A stretch of DNA of 64,000 nucleotides from CAVQND01 sp964653485 (GCA_964653485.1 CAZZFF010000009.1:1-64000); one strand, 5' to 3'. Numbered from the stretch's first letter, positions 17,058 to 26,746 are shown. Made by a program: numbers and translations. Notes: generated from the sequence alone by a model not told the origin.

Positions 17058-18160
17058 AATATCTCGACGAGTACCGGGATGCTGAAGCCGCTCACAGGTT
17101 TGCCCGGGAGATCGCCCGCATCACCACGCGGCCATGGGCGATCATGGAGATCTGCGGCGGCCAGACCCACGCCATTGTCAAGTTCGGCATCGACGAGCTG
17201 CTGCCCAAGGAAGTCACGCTCATCCACGGTCCGGGGTGTCCGGTCTGCGTCACTTCCCTCGAGATGATTGACAAGGCGCTCGACATCGCCGCCCGGCCGG
17301 AGGTGATCTTCTGCTCGTTCGGGGACATGCTCCGGGTGCCTGGAAGCACGACCGACCTGCTGGCCGTCAAGGCCGCGGGCGGCGACGTGCGCATCGTGTA
17401 CTCGCCGATGGATGCCGTGAAGCTCGCCGGCCCAAACCCCGGAAAAGAAGTGGTGTTCTTCGGCGTGGGGTTTGAAACGACCGCCCCGGCCACTGCGATG
17501 GCCGTCCGCCAGGCGGCCCACGAGGGTCTCAAGAACTTCTCGATGCTTGTTTCGCACGTCCTGGTGCCTCCGGCCATCGAGTCGCTCTTGAGCGCTCCGG
17601 ATTGCCGCGTGCAGGGCTTCCTCGCCGCCGGCCACGTCTGCGCCGTCATGGGTTACGAGGAGTATCTCCCTATCGCTGCCCGCCACCGGGTCCCGATCGT
17701 GGTCACCGGGTTCGAGCCGCTGGACATCCTGCACGGCATCCTGATGGTACTGCGCCAATTGGAAACCGGTCGGGCGGAGGTCGAGAACCAATACACCCGC
17801 GCCGTCCGCAAGCAAGGCAACCTCCCTGCCAGGCAACTCATCCGCGAGGTCTTCCGGGTGGTTCCCCGCAAGTGGCGAGGCATTGGGCAAATCGCTCAAA
17901 GCGGGCTGGGCCTGAATGATGATTACAAGGCATTCGACGCGGAGATCAAATTCGGTGTGGCCGAACTCCGGGTCGAGGAACCTTCCGAGTGCCTGAGCGG
18001 CCTGGTCTTGCAGGGCAAATTGAAACCGCGCGAGTGCCCGGCCTTCGGCTCCCGCTGCACCCCCGAACATCCGCTTGGCGCCACTATGGTATCTTCCGAA
18101 GGCGCCTGCGCCGCCTACTACCGATACCGGCGCGAACCTGCCCCGGCCGCCGCCGGTTGA
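17054..18160 (+). CDS. hypD: Hydrogenase maturation protein HypD
   Basis: The protein has 368 residues, normal for HypD. The conserved motifs MEICGGQTHAI, HGPGCPVCVT, FGVGFETTAPA and GFLAAGHVCAVMG are all visible, as is the C-terminal cysteine cluster that binds the 4Fe-4S centre (ECPAFGSRCTPEHPLG, SSEGACAAYY). HypD assembles the Fe(CN)2CO group with HypC and HypE in the cytosol. ATGA overlap with hypC and a 25-bp gap to hypE indicate a hypCDE operon. No hydrogenase structural genes and no hypA, hypB or hypF lie in the window. Confidence 0.95.
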   Translation: MKYLDEYRDAEAAHRFAREIARITTRPWAIMEICGGQTHAIVKFGIDELLPKEVTLIHGPGCPVCVTSLEMIDKALDIAARPEVIFCSFGDMLRVPGSTTDLLAVKAAGGDVRIVYSPMDAVKLAGPNPGKEVVFFGVGFETTAPATAMAVRQAAHEGLKNFSMLVSHVLVPPAIESLLSAPDCRVQGFLAAGHVCAVMGYEEYLPIAARHRVPIVVTGFEPLDILHGILMVLRQLETGRAEVENQYTRAVRKQGNLPARQLIREVFRVVPRKWRGIGQIAQSGLGLNDDYKAFDAEIKFGVAELRVEEPSECLSGLVLQGKLKPRECPAFGSRCTPEHPLGATMVSSEGACAAYYRYRREPAPAAAG

Positions 18161-18185
18161 TTTGACGACCTTCGGACTTTCCATC

Positions 18186-19241
18186 ATGCACTCCCCAACT
18201 GACTTCACTCCGTCCTGTCCATTCCCGATTCAGAACTATCCGCGCGTCCTGATGGCCCACGGCGGCGGTGGCAGGCTGACGCACCAACTCATCTCCCGGA
18301 TGTTCATGACGGCCTTCCGGAATCCGCTCCTGGAACCGATGCACGATTCGAGCGTGTTTGAAGTCGGCGGCCGGCGCCTGGCGTTCACGACCGACTCTTA
18401 CGTGGTGCGGCCTTTGTTTTTCCCAGGCGGCGACCTCGGCTCCCTGGCTATCCATGGAACGGTCAACGACCTTGCAATGTCCGGCGCGCGGCCGCTTTAT
18501 CTGAGCGCCGCCTTCATCATTGAAGAAGGGCTGCCCATGGAGACGCTGTGGAAAATCGTCTCCTCGATGCAGCAAGCCGCCCAGGCGGCCGGCGTCCAGA
18601 TCATCACCGGCGATACCAAGGTGGTGGACAAGGGCAAAGGCGACAATCTCTTCATCAACACCGCCGGCGTGGGCCTGCTTGAACACTCGCTGACGATTGC
18701 CCCTCAGAGCGTCCGGCCGGGCGACGCCATCCTGGTCAACGGCGACCTGGGCCGGCACGGCATGGCAATCATGGCCGTTCGGGAGGGTCTCCAGTTCGAT
18801 AGCGCCATCGAGAGCGATTCCGCCCCTCTGGCCGAAGCGGTGCTGGATTTGGTGCGCTCCTCCATCGAGATTCATTGCCTGCGCGACCTGACTCGCGGCG
18901 GCTTGGGCAGCGTCCTCAACGAGATTGCCGAAGGGGCCAATCTCACCCCGCTGGTCGAGGAGAACCTCATCCCCGTGCGGGAGGACGTCCGCGGCGCCTG
19001 CGAAATCCTGGGACTGGACCCGCTGCACGTGGCCTGCGAAGGCCGCTTCGCCGCCTTCGTTCCCGAGCGCGACGCCGACCGCGCCGTGGCTATCCTTCGC
19101 AAGCATCCGGCCAGCGTCGGCGCCTGCCGCATCGGCAAGGTCACCGGCCAGCACACCCCCCAGGTCCTGCTCAAGAGCACGCTCGGCACTCAGCGCATCC
19201 TCGATATGCTCAGCGGCGAGCAGTTGCCGCGTATTTGCTGA
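18186..19241 (+). CDS. hypE: Carbamoyl-dehydratase HypE
   Basis: The protein has about 351 residues. MAHGGGGRLTHQLI, FTTDSYVV, NDLAMSGARP and GDTKVVDKG are the PurM-like ATP-binding motifs of HypE. The C terminus ends in PRIC, the cysteine that is carbamoylated by HypF and dehydrated to thiocyanate to supply cyanide ligands. The ATG at 18186 gives a normal N terminus. It follows hypD by 25 bp. The intact PRIC tail suggests the pathway is functional, with HypF presumably encoded elsewhere. Confidence 0.95.
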   Translation: MHSPTDFTPSCPFPIQNYPRVLMAHGGGGRLTHQLISRMFMTAFRNPLLEPMHDSSVFEVGGRRLAFTTDSYVVRPLFFPGGDLGSLAIHGTVNDLAMSGARPLYLSAAFIIEEGLPMETLWKIVSSMQQAAQAAGVQIITGDTKVVDKGKGDNLFINTAGVGLLEHSLTIAPQSVRPGDAILVNGDLGRHGMAIMAVREGLQFDSAIESDSAPLAEAVLDLVRSSIEIHCLRDLTRGGLGSVLNEIAEGANLTPLVEENLIPVREDVRGACEILGLDPLHVACEGRFAAFVPERDADRAVAILRKHPASVGACRIGKVTGQHTPQVLLKSTLGTQRILDMLSGEQLPRIC

Positions 19242-19347
19242 AAGCGATTTGCCGGAGCAGGAGTGTCTTCGGCGGCAGCGTCGTTTGACAGCCGGTTAGG
19301 CGAGAAATCTTGTGGCGTTTGCGTTCCGTTTTTGGCTACCTCAGACC

Positions 19348-21564
19348 ATGCGTTCCTTCCGACATCTTCTCGCCGTCTCGAATCCATTCAGACCCGCCTG
19401 GTTCCGTCAGTGTCTTTTTGCCTTTTGGCTCATGGCCGCGCTTTGTGTCGGCGCTGGCGAGCAACCTGCGCCGACGCTTGAGTTGAACAACCTGGCGTTC
19501 TTTCTGGGCCGCGAATACTTCGTCCTGCGGAGCGGGCGGGCGCAGATGGTTGTGCAGGCGGACCGGGCGGACCTCGGGCCGGCCCTGACGTATCTTCTGT
19601 TCGACGCGGAGAATGCGCGCCAGAGCGCGGCCAAAGAGGGGGCGTTCAACTTCACGCCGGGCCAGGGGTTCGGGTCGAGCGGTCTGGTGGTGGAATTGGG
19701 GGGATTTCCCTTCACCGCCCTGGGCCACCGCACCGAGACACGCTGGGTGTCCGAGGATGGCATCCCGGCGGTCGAGGCGGTCTGGTGGGCGGGAGGCGTG
19801 CGGGTGACCGAGAGGATTTCCGCCCTTTCGACCAACGGGGTGTACCGGCGCGCCATCCGCCTGGCGGGCGCCCATCTGCTCGGGGAGGAGAGCGTCCTGT
19901 TGCGCCTGGCCTTGCCGCCGGGAGAGCGCCGGGCCGAGGGATCGTTCCTGCTCCAGAGCGGCCGCGGCGCCCGCACGGCGCTGGCCTCGCTCGGCAGCGC
20001 CCCCGCCCAGGTCTCGGAAGAAAAGGGCGCGCTCGAGATCGGCCCCCTGACCGTAACGCCGGGAGCCGAGACGCGGGTCGATACGTTGCTCTTCGTTCAA
20101 ATCCCCGCCGGCGACGGGCAGGGCTTCCTCGATGAGGTGCGCGCCACGGCGGTCTCCGGGGCAGCGCCTGAGTTGGCAGCGACCCGCCGGAGTTGGGCTG
20201 CGGCCTCTTCGATTACAACGCCCGACCGCACCGTGCGGGAGTTGTTCGACAAGGCCCGTTTTGGGCTGCCGGGAATGATCGGGGATGAAGGCACGATGGA
20301 CGCCGGCATTTTCGAGTACGGCGCCCAATGGGTGCGCGACACCTCGAACACCGCCCTCGGAGCGCTTCACGCCGGGCATTTCGAATTGGCCCGCGCAGCC
20401 CTGGTCCGCATCCTGACCAAGATGATCACGCCCGAGGGCGCAACCATGATCGCCGGCAGCTTCGATTCCCCTGACCGTGAGCAGTTTGACCAGATGGGCG
20501 AACTGTTGCATTGCCTGCGCGACTATTGCGACTGGACCGGTGACGACAGCCTGGTGCGCGAGCACCGCCAACTGTTGCTTGCCTTGATCGAGCGCCCCCT
20601 TCAGCCACGGTTCCGCGACGACACCGGGATGGTGCATAACCGGCGGGAGTTCTGGGAGAGGACTTTCGAGGATGCTTATGAACTGGCCTATCAGACGTAT
20701 GTCATCCTCGGCCTTCGCGAGGCAATCGTTTTGGCTCCCGCCCTGGGCGCCCAGGACCGAGTGGCGCGCTGGGGACAGGAGGCCGAGCGGATTCAAAAGG
20801 CCATGCTCGAACACCCCACTCGCGCCCTGGTGGACCGGGGACGCCTCATCAAGCGTCGCAACCTCACCGGGGAGGTGGCGGACCGCCTGACGAACTCTCC
20901 CGGCTTTCAACCGGACGTGCCTTTGAACACCGAGAAGCATCACCGGCTGCTACCGGACGCCTCGATGGCCCTGCCCATCGCCTTGGGCGTCGTCGAACCC
21001 CGTTCTGAACTCGCCCGCCGCACGATCGAGGACCTCGAGCAGCTCTGGAACACTCGCTGGTCCGACGGCGGCTACGACCGCTACCACACCAGTGTCCAGC
21101 CCGATCAGCCCGGCCCGTGGCCCTTCGCGACCTGCTTTATCCTGCGCGCTCAGCACGAGGCGCGGCTCTTTGACCGCAGCCGCCGCTCCCTCGAATGGCT
21201 CAACACGGTCCAGGGCGGACGGGCAGGGGCGTGGTTCGAGGAAATCCCCTCCGTTCGTTCCCTCAGCCGCTCGTGCGGCCTGGTGCAGTGGACGTCCGGG
21301 GAAATCGCGCTCTTCGCCGTGCGCCACTACCTCGGCGTTCGCTTCGAGAACCGCGCCCTGGTGATTCGTCCGGCGCTGTATCCCGGCAGCCCTCCGGTCT
21401 CCGCCGATCTCCGCTTCCGGCAGGCGCGCCTGCGCCTGGACATCAACGGCAGCGGCCCGATCCGAAAAGCCGTCGTGAACGGTAAAACCGCGAGGCTCGA
21501 CAAAGACGGCTCCCTCCGTTTGCCGCCCGGTTTCGAGGGCGGCACTGTCGTTTGCCTTGAATAG
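19348..21564 (+). CDS. Secreted (alpha/alpha)6-toroid glycosidase-like protein
   Basis: The protein has about 738 residues with an N-terminal signal segment (FAFWLMAALCVGAG, hydrophobic, then GEQPAP). An N-terminal beta-rich domain precedes a six-hairpin toroid domain from about residue 300 (GMIGDEGTMDAGIFEYGAQWVRD-type segment, DNTALGALHAGHF-like helices, then REFWERTFEDAYELAYQTY). Acidic residues in MDAGIFEY and REFWERTFED are candidate catalytic residues. The fold is shared by GH15, GH65, GH94 and related families; I cannot assign one. The C-terminal beta domain ends near residue 738. The start at 19348 was chosen over 19312 because it leaves a cleaner signal peptide. Confidence 0.7.
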   Translation: MRSFRHLLAVSNPFRPAWFRQCLFAFWLMAALCVGAGEQPAPTLELNNLAFFLGREYFVLRSGRAQMVVQADRADLGPALTYLLFDAENARQSAAKEGAFNFTPGQGFGSSGLVVELGGFPFTALGHRTETRWVSEDGIPAVEAVWWAGGVRVTERISALSTNGVYRRAIRLAGAHLLGEESVLLRLALPPGERRAEGSFLLQSGRGARTALASLGSAPAQVSEEKGALEIGPLTVTPGAETRVDTLLFVQIPAGDGQGFLDEVRATAVSGAAPELAATRRSWAAASSITTPDRTVRELFDKARFGLPGMIGDEGTMDAGIFEYGAQWVRDTSNTALGALHAGHFELARAALVRILTKMITPEGATMIAGSFDSPDREQFDQMGELLHCLRDYCDWTGDDSLVREHRQLLLALIERPLQPRFRDDTGMVHNRREFWERTFEDAYELAYQTYVILGLREAIVLAPALGAQDRVARWGQEAERIQKAMLEHPTRALVDRGRLIKRRNLTGEVADRLTNSPGFQPDVPLNTEKHHRLLPDASMALPIALGVVEPRSELARRTIEDLEQLWNTRWSDGGYDRYHTSVQPDQPGPWPFATCFILRAQHEARLFDRSRRSLEWLNTVQGGRAGAWFEEIPSVRSLSRSCGLVQWTSGEIALFAVRHYLGVRFENRALVIRPALYPGSPPVSADLRFRQARLRLDINGSGPIRKAVVNGKTARLDKDGSLRLPPGFEGGTVVCLE

Positions 21565-21633
21565 GTGGAATTAGCTTCAGTCTAACAATAAAGGGCTGCA
21601 AGTTGAGCAGCTCGATCGTGACCATTGCAATCT

Positions 21634-22434
21634 ATGATAGCGAGAAAGCTCAAACGGCTCGGCTCGGTCGTAGCGGCAGCCTTACCGCTGCTTGCGAGCT
21701 ACGCCCAAACACCGTCTTCCACACCCTCTTCGACGCCAGTGATGGCCGCGCCCACTCCGCCCAACCCAGGCGATGCCGCGCCGGACACAAAGTCCGGTTT
21801 TCCTCCGAATGTGGCCGAAGTGGTCAAGCTGGCCCAGTCGAAGGTGGGAGACGAGGTAGTCATCGCGTTCATCAAAAACTCACAGTCCCCTTTTGGCCTT
21901 AGCGCCGGCGATGTCCTTGCCCTCAAGGATGCGGGGCTCTCCTCGCCGGTTGTGGCGGCGATGCTCTCACACGATACCGGTTTGAAGCCCCGGCATGAGG
22001 CCCTCGCCACTCCTCCGCCCACCGCCTCAGGGACTCCGTCTCCTTCCTACACCTACCAGCAGAAGCTCTACGGGCCGGCTTCGGATGCGGGGACGGCACC
22101 GGGCAGCGCGCCAACGCCGGCGCCGCCGAGCCCGCAGACAGCCCCTCCGGATCAACCGTTGGCTTCCGCGCAGCTCGTCCCAGCCCAGCCGCCCGCAGCG
22201 CCAGCCCCGATTGTGGTCCAACAGCCGCCTCCATCTCCGCGCGTGGAGGTTGTCACCGCGGCGCCGAGCCCGGGTTACTATTGGGCGCCGGGTTACTGGT
22301 CCTGGCGCGGCGGCGCCTGGATTTGGATCGGCGGCTGCTGGGCGCCTCGCCCTTATGCCGGCGCGGTCTGGATCGGCGGACGTTGGGGCTGGGGTGGGCG
22401 GGGCTACGTTTGGATTGGAGGGAGATGGAGGTAG
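21634..22434 (+). CDS. Exported proline-rich protein with WxxGxW repeats
   Basis: The protein has 266 residues. A signal peptide (ends near LLASYAQ) is followed by a Pro/Thr/Ser linker. Next comes a small domain at about 55-115 (NVAEVVKLAQSKVGDEVVIAFIKNS, LSAGDVLALKDAGLSSPVVAAML), often seen in verrucomicrobial exported proteins. A long proline-rich tract leads to a C-terminal repeat region of tyrosine, tryptophan and glycine (YYWAPGYWSWRGGAW, GGRWGWGGRGYVW), like the WxxGxW / YXWV repeat family. It is likely periplasmic or surface-associated and its function is unknown. The ATG at 21634 is preferred to the TTG at 21625. Confidence 0.75.
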   Translation: MIARKLKRLGSVVAAALPLLASYAQTPSSTPSSTPVMAAPTPPNPGDAAPDTKSGFPPNVAEVVKLAQSKVGDEVVIAFIKNSQSPFGLSAGDVLALKDAGLSSPVVAAMLSHDTGLKPRHEALATPPPTASGTPSPSYTYQQKLYGPASDAGTAPGSAPTPAPPSPQTAPPDQPLASAQLVPAQPPAAPAPIVVQQPPPSPRVEVVTAAPSPGYYWAPGYWSWRGGAWIWIGGCWAPRPYAGAVWIGGRWGWGGRGYVWIGGRWR

Positions 22435-22468
22435 GAGGAGGGATGGACAAGGGGAGAAGCCGGAACCC

Positions 22469-22538
22469 AAATCCGAAATCCGAAACCCGAAATCTGAAGT
22501 CTGGAATCTCAAATCTCAAATCTGAAATCCGAAGGGCG
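22469..22538. repeat. Degenerate heptanucleotide repeat (about 10 units)
   Basis: About ten consecutive 7-bp units follow the consensus aaatccg (aaatccg, aaatccg, aaacccg, aaatctg, aagtctg, gaatctc, aaatctc, aaatctg, aaatccg, aagggcg). The unit is the same as in the tract near 13.5 kb. It occupies most of the 190-bp gap between the WxxGxW protein and the oxidoreductase gene. Confidence 0.75.
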
Positions 22539-22624
22539 AAGCCCCCGCTTCGATGTTCCAGATGCCCGCAGGATGTTTCATGAAACAATTTGCACCGCGA
22601 GCGAGCCTGCTTCATAGTCCCGAC

Positions 22625-24043
22625 ATGAACATCAAGTCTAGTGAAACCAATCTCACACGCCGGCAATTCTTGCGCGGCACCGCGTTGTCCACCGCCACGT
22701 TTATGATCCTGCCCGGCTCGGTGTTGGGCCTGCGCGGGGCAACTTCTCCCAATGAAAAGCTCAACATCGCCGGCATCGGCATCGGCGGCCAGGGCGGGAG
22801 CGACCTAGCCCAGATGGAGAGCGAGAACATCGTCGCTTTGTGCGATGTGGATAAGAACCACGCCGCCCATACGTTCAAACGGTATCCGAAGGCGAAGCAG
22901 TTTACGGACTATCGGATCATGCTCGATGAGATGAAGGAGATCGATGCGGTTGTTGTGGGCACCCCGGACCATCACCATGCCTTCGCCTCGATGGCCGCCA
23001 TCAAGCGCGGCAAACATGTCTATTGTGAGAAGCCGCTGACTCACTCGGTCTGGGAAGCGCGCCGGTTGGCGCAAGCCGCCCGCGAAGCAAGGGTGGCCAC
23101 ACAGATGGGTAACCAGGGCCAAGCCTCGAGGGAAACGCGCCGCCTTTGTGAATTCGTCTGGGCCGGCGCCATCGGCAAGGTGCGCCAAGCGCATATCTGG
23201 ACCGACCGGCCCTCCAACGGCTTGTTCAACGAGTACTGGCCCCAGGGCGTTGCCCGTCCGACCGCTACTCCCCCGGTGCCCTCGACCTTGGACTGGGATT
23301 TGTGGCTTGGACCGGCGCCGTTGCGTCCCTATAATCCGGCCTACCTGCCCTTCGTTTGGCGCGGTTGGTGGGACTTCGGGACCGGCGCCCTGGGCGACAT
23401 CGGCTGCCATTCGATGGACCCGGTCTTTCGCGCCCTCAAGCTAGCCGCTCCCATCAGCGTTCAGGCCTCTTCCACGCGGGTCAACGAGGAAACCTTCCCG
23501 CTCGGCTCGATCGTGACCTACCAGTTCCCGGCCCGGCACGCCGCGCCGCAGGACAACAACTATCATATCCGCGGCCTGAGCGGCGTTGAAGCCGGAGCCG
23601 TCGAGATGCCCGCCTGCAAGCTCGTCTGGTACGACGGCGGGTTGCGCCCGCCTCGCCCCGAGGGCCTCCCCGAAGGGGTCAAGATGGGCGACAATGGGCG
23701 GCTCTTGGTCGGCGAAAAGGGCTTCATCCTCAACGATCAGATATACCCCGAATCCTGCGCCAAGGAGGTCGGAGACTTGCCTCGCACCATCCCGCCTTCC
23801 CCTGGGCATTACAAGGAGTGGATAGCGGCTGCCAAGGGCGGCAAACCTGGCGGCGTCAATTTCGATTGGGCCGGTCCCCTGGCCGAATCGGTCCTCCTGG
23901 GCAACGTGGCCTTACGGGTCCAACTTCGCGAAGAACTCACCCTCTACCGGCTGCTCTGGGATTCGGAGAACCTCAAGTTCACCAATCTCGATGACGCCAA
24001 TAAGTTCATCCACCGCGAGTACCGCGCCGGCTGGACCTTGTAG
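22625..24043 (+). CDS. TAT-exported Gfo/Idh/MocA-family oxidoreductase
   Basis: The protein has about 472 residues. The N terminus carries a twin-arginine signal (TRRQFLRGTALSTATFMIL), so it should be folded with its cofactor before export. The Rossmann segment IAGIGIGGQGG and the CEKPLTHSVWEARRLA motif define the Gfo/Idh/MocA family, and GTPDHHHAFAS is typical. Catalytic Lys is in EKP and a His in the GDIGCHSMD segment. These enzymes oxidise or rearrange sugars; the substrate is unknown. The ATG at 22625 starts the TAT signal; the upstream in-frame ATGs add only a repeat-derived extension. Confidence 0.85.
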   Translation: MNIKSSETNLTRRQFLRGTALSTATFMILPGSVLGLRGATSPNEKLNIAGIGIGGQGGSDLAQMESENIVALCDVDKNHAAHTFKRYPKAKQFTDYRIMLDEMKEIDAVVVGTPDHHHAFASMAAIKRGKHVYCEKPLTHSVWEARRLAQAAREARVATQMGNQGQASRETRRLCEFVWAGAIGKVRQAHIWTDRPSNGLFNEYWPQGVARPTATPPVPSTLDWDLWLGPAPLRPYNPAYLPFVWRGWWDFGTGALGDIGCHSMDPVFRALKLAAPISVQASSTRVNEETFPLGSIVTYQFPARHAAPQDNNYHIRGLSGVEAGAVEMPACKLVWYDGGLRPPRPEGLPEGVKMGDNGRLLVGEKGFILNDQIYPESCAKEVGDLPRTIPPSPGHYKEWIAAAKGGKPGGVNFDWAGPLAESVLLGNVALRVQLREELTLYRLLWDSENLKFTNLDDANKFIHREYRAGWTL

Positions 24044-24100
24044 GAGGCGGGGGCATCAGGGGCCTGCTTGTGGCCTGCTCGGGTGCAGGCCAAATTGTCA

Positions 24101-24140
24101 TGGAGTGCGGTGGCAAGCGAAGCGCGACACCGCTTTGGCT
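24101..24140. repeat. Dispersed 40-bp repeat, copy 1
   Basis: This copy begins tggagtgcggtggcaagcga and matches 59901-59940 with one difference (a to g at the fourth base). It contains complementary hexamers (gcggtg and caccgc), so it can form a hairpin. It lies between the convergent oxidoreductase and glpD genes, where a terminator-like or repeat function is possible. Confidence 0.7.
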
Positions 24141-24264
24141 CGGGCAGCGCTTGGCGTGTCGGATGTCCCGCGCGGCCGAAGGCGCCGTCGCCGCTTCGCT
24201 CTGCCGGCGCATATAAAAGCGCGGTCGTGAATTGACACGGACCTCGCTTTGTTAGGGAATCTGA

Positions 24265-25761
24265 TCAGCGCTGTGGCATCACCGTGGCCCGGGTGTACCG
24301 CTCGATCTCGGCCACGCGGGTCTGGGCTGACCAGCCGAGCGGCCCGCTCATCCAGTCGGCCGCGCGTTCGGCCAGTTTTGGGGCCTCGGTGGAATAATAG
24401 TGCCAGCTTGTGCGGCGCAGCATGACATCGTCCAGGTGCATAGACCATTCGCTGTTCACGTAGTGCTCCACGGCGCACTGGCTTGGTTCGGGCGGCAGAA
24501 TGCCGCTCAGCCCGGCGGTTTCCTCCGGCGCCAGGAGCGGTTCCTCCGCCGTCCGGCACGGCTCCAACGCGGTGTTGCCCAACCATTTGACGATACGATC
24601 GACAGTCTGCTCGGCCATCAGGCGGTAGGTGGTGAGCTTGCCGCCGGCGACATCCCACCAGCCCGGTTCGGGACTGTGGATTTCGTGTGAGCGCGACACA
24701 TCCGAGGGCGCGCCCTTGGGATCGGCTATCAGGGGCCTGAGACCGGCCCAGACGCTCAGGACATCGGAGTCCCCCAGGCGGGCCCCTGGGAAGAAGTGGT
24801 TGACGATCCCCAGCACGTAGGCGATGTCTGAAGCATCGGCGCGGACATCTTCGATGGGTCCGGAATAATCGGTGTCCGTCGTGCCGAGGATGGTGCGTTC
24901 GCCCCAGGGGATGGCGAAAAGGATGCGCTCGCCTTGAGTCATGACGATGCTGTCGGGCACAGGCACGCGCTCGCGCTGGACGACCATGTGGATGCCTTTG
25001 GTGGCGCGGAGTTTGATCCGGCTGTGAGGGAGGCCATCGGCCCAGGGGCCGGTCGCATTGACCACCGTCCGGGCCTGCACGAGCCGCTTATCGCCGGTGA
25101 GGACGTCCTGGACCCCGCATTCCCAAAGGGCCTTGCGTGCAGCCTGATCGAAACGGCAATAATTGAGGATGGCGGCTCCGCTCCCAGCGGCCGAGCGCAG
25201 GGTGTCCAGCGTGAGCCGCGCGTCGTTGGTAAAACCGTCATAGTAGCGCACCGCTCCCGCCAGGCCCTCGCCACTCAAGGCCGGCACGCGTTCATGCACC
25301 TGCTCCCGGCTCAGCCAGGCAGACCTGCCCAGGTTGTGTCCGCCGCAGAGCAGGTCATAGACCTTGACACCGATCTTGAGTTGCCAAAGCGCCCAATGCG
25401 GGTCGCCGCGGTACGCCGGGAAGATAAAAGCCAACGGTTCGGCCAGGTGCGGCGCGATATGGTGGAGGATTCGCTTCTCGATGCTGGCCTCGCGCACCAG
25501 CCCGATGCGGCCCTGGGCCAGGTAACGAAGCCCGCCGTGGAGCAAACGGCTGGAGCGGCTGCTCGTGCCGAAGGCAAAATCGTGCTGCTCGACCAGGCCC
25601 GTGCGCAGGCCGCGGAGTGCCGCGTCCCGCGCAATGCCGGAACCGACGATGCCCCCGCCGACCACCAGGACATCCAGCGGCCCCCGCGTCAATTCTTCAA
25701 TGGCCCGGGCGCGCCACCCCAGCGGGTTTCGACCCTCGTTCTTGGCGGGAGGCTCGCTCAT
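24265..25761 (-). CDS. glpD: Aerobic glycerol-3-phosphate dehydrogenase
   Basis: The protein has about 498 residues. It is an FAD-dependent dehydrogenase with the dinucleotide-binding motif VVGGGIVGSGIARDAALRG, the GlpD signatures RSSRLLHGGLRYL and VVNATGPWAD, and TERTILGTTDTDYSG-like GERTILGTTDTDYSG. It oxidises glycerol 3-phosphate to dihydroxyacetone phosphate at the membrane and feeds electrons to quinones. The C-terminal domain (SGILPPEPSQCAVEHYVNSEW) is normal. The ATG at 25761 lies 1 bp after the stop of the HAD-phosphatase gene, so the two form an operon; an ATG at 25773 is an alternative. Confidence 0.9.
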   Translation of the reverse strand: MSEPPAKNEGRNPLGWRARAIEELTRGPLDVLVVGGGIVGSGIARDAALRGLRTGLVEQHDFAFGTSSRSSRLLHGGLRYLAQGRIGLVREASIEKRILHHIAPHLAEPLAFIFPAYRGDPHWALWQLKIGVKVYDLLCGGHNLGRSAWLSREQVHERVPALSGEGLAGAVRYYDGFTNDARLTLDTLRSAAGSGAAILNYCRFDQAARKALWECGVQDVLTGDKRLVQARTVVNATGPWADGLPHSRIKLRATKGIHMVVQRERVPVPDSIVMTQGERILFAIPWGERTILGTTDTDYSGPIEDVRADASDIAYVLGIVNHFFPGARLGDSDVLSVWAGLRPLIADPKGAPSDVSRSHEIHSPEPGWWDVAGGKLTTYRLMAEQTVDRIVKWLGNTALEPCRTAEEPLLAPEETAGLSGILPPEPSQCAVEHYVNSEWSMHLDDVMLRRTSWHYYSTEAPKLAERAADWMSGPLGWSAQTRVAEIERYTRATVMPQR

Positions 25762-25762
25762 C

Positions 25763-26590
25763 TCAGGAGCCATTCCTCCGCGCTGATTGCAATTGGGCGC
25801 CGAATTCGGCCAACGAAGGAAACACAAAATCCGGCGCCGGTTCATGGCTGCGGGCCTGGGCGGCGGTGGTTTCTCCGGTCAACACCAGCACCCCCACGGC
25901 CCCTGTGCGCCGCGCCATCGCCATGTCGGTATAAAGGCGGTCGCCCGCCATGGCGAGCTGCTCCGGCCTCAAGTGGTGGCGGCGCAAAATCCCCTCCAGC
26001 ATTGCCGGGTCCGGCTTGCCCAGGACGGCCTTGGGCGGGCAGCCGGTCGCCTTCTCCAGCGCCGCCGTGATCGAGCCGCAATCCACCAGCACCGTGGGTT
26101 GGTCGGTGGGACAGACCCGGTCCGGATTGGTCGCGAAGTAAGGTTTGCCGCGCGTAATCCACCAGGCCGCCCGGCAGAGCCGCGGGTAGGTCAGAGTCTG
26201 GTCGAAGCCCACGATGACGGCATCGGGACTGGCGCTTGGATCGTCTGGCAGCAGCGTGAACCCGCCGGCCTCCAAGTCCCGGCACAGGCCGGGGGTGCCC
26301 AGGACAAACAACCGTCGCACCGCCGGCCAATCCCGCCGCAGGTACTCGATGGTCGCCTGGGTGGAGGTGTAAAGCTGGCTCGGTGCGGCTGCGATGCCGA
26401 TCCGGCCCAAGTGTTCCAGGTAATCCGCCGTGCTCCTCGACGGATTGTTGGTCAGAAACGTATAGCCAATCCCCAACTCGTCCAGCGACGCCAGAAAAGG
26501 CATCGTAGTTTTGAACAGTATGCCACCCAGGTAAACAGTGCCATCCAGGTCCAGGGCGACATGTCGAATGTTGGCGAGCCGGTCGTTCAT
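25763..26590 (-). CDS. HAD-IIA family phosphatase (NagD/phosphoglycolate type)
   Basis: The protein has 275 residues. HAD motif I is DLDGTVYLGG, motif II is FLTNNPSRS, and the motif III/IV region has VLGKPDPAML and AGDRLYTDMAMA. The C2 cap domain between motifs II and III places it in class IIA with NagD, p-nitrophenyl phosphatase and glycerol-1-phosphate phosphatase. Its coupling to glpD suggests a role in glycerol-phosphate or phosphoglycolate clean-up; this is inference from context. Confidence 0.85.
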   Translation of the reverse strand: MNDRLANIRHVALDLDGTVYLGGILFKTTMPFLASLDELGIGYTFLTNNPSRSTADYLEHLGRIGIAAAPSQLYTSTQATIEYLRRDWPAVRRLFVLGTPGLCRDLEAGGFTLLPDDPSASPDAVIVGFDQTLTYPRLCRAAWWITRGKPYFATNPDRVCPTDQPTVLVDCGSITAALEKATGCPPKAVLGKPDPAMLEGILRRHHLRPEQLAMAGDRLYTDMAMARRTGAVGVLVLTGETTAAQARSHEPAPDFVFPSLAEFGAQLQSARRNGS

Positions 26591-26746
26591 CTATCGCATC
26601 GACGACTAGGTAATCTGTTCGCCCGCCTAATGTCAATCTTGCCCCCGGTCGGAACGCCGCCTTCAGGCGGCAGCGCCGCGCGTGCGGGGGGCGAGTTTCA
26701 AGAGAACCTCGCCGCCTTCGTCGCCTCCCGTTTGTCGAGGACCGGC

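Noticed and set aside
22553..22624. N-terminal extension of the oxidoreductase
   Set aside because: It would place residues from the heptamer-repeat flank ahead of the TAT signal, which must be close to the N terminus.
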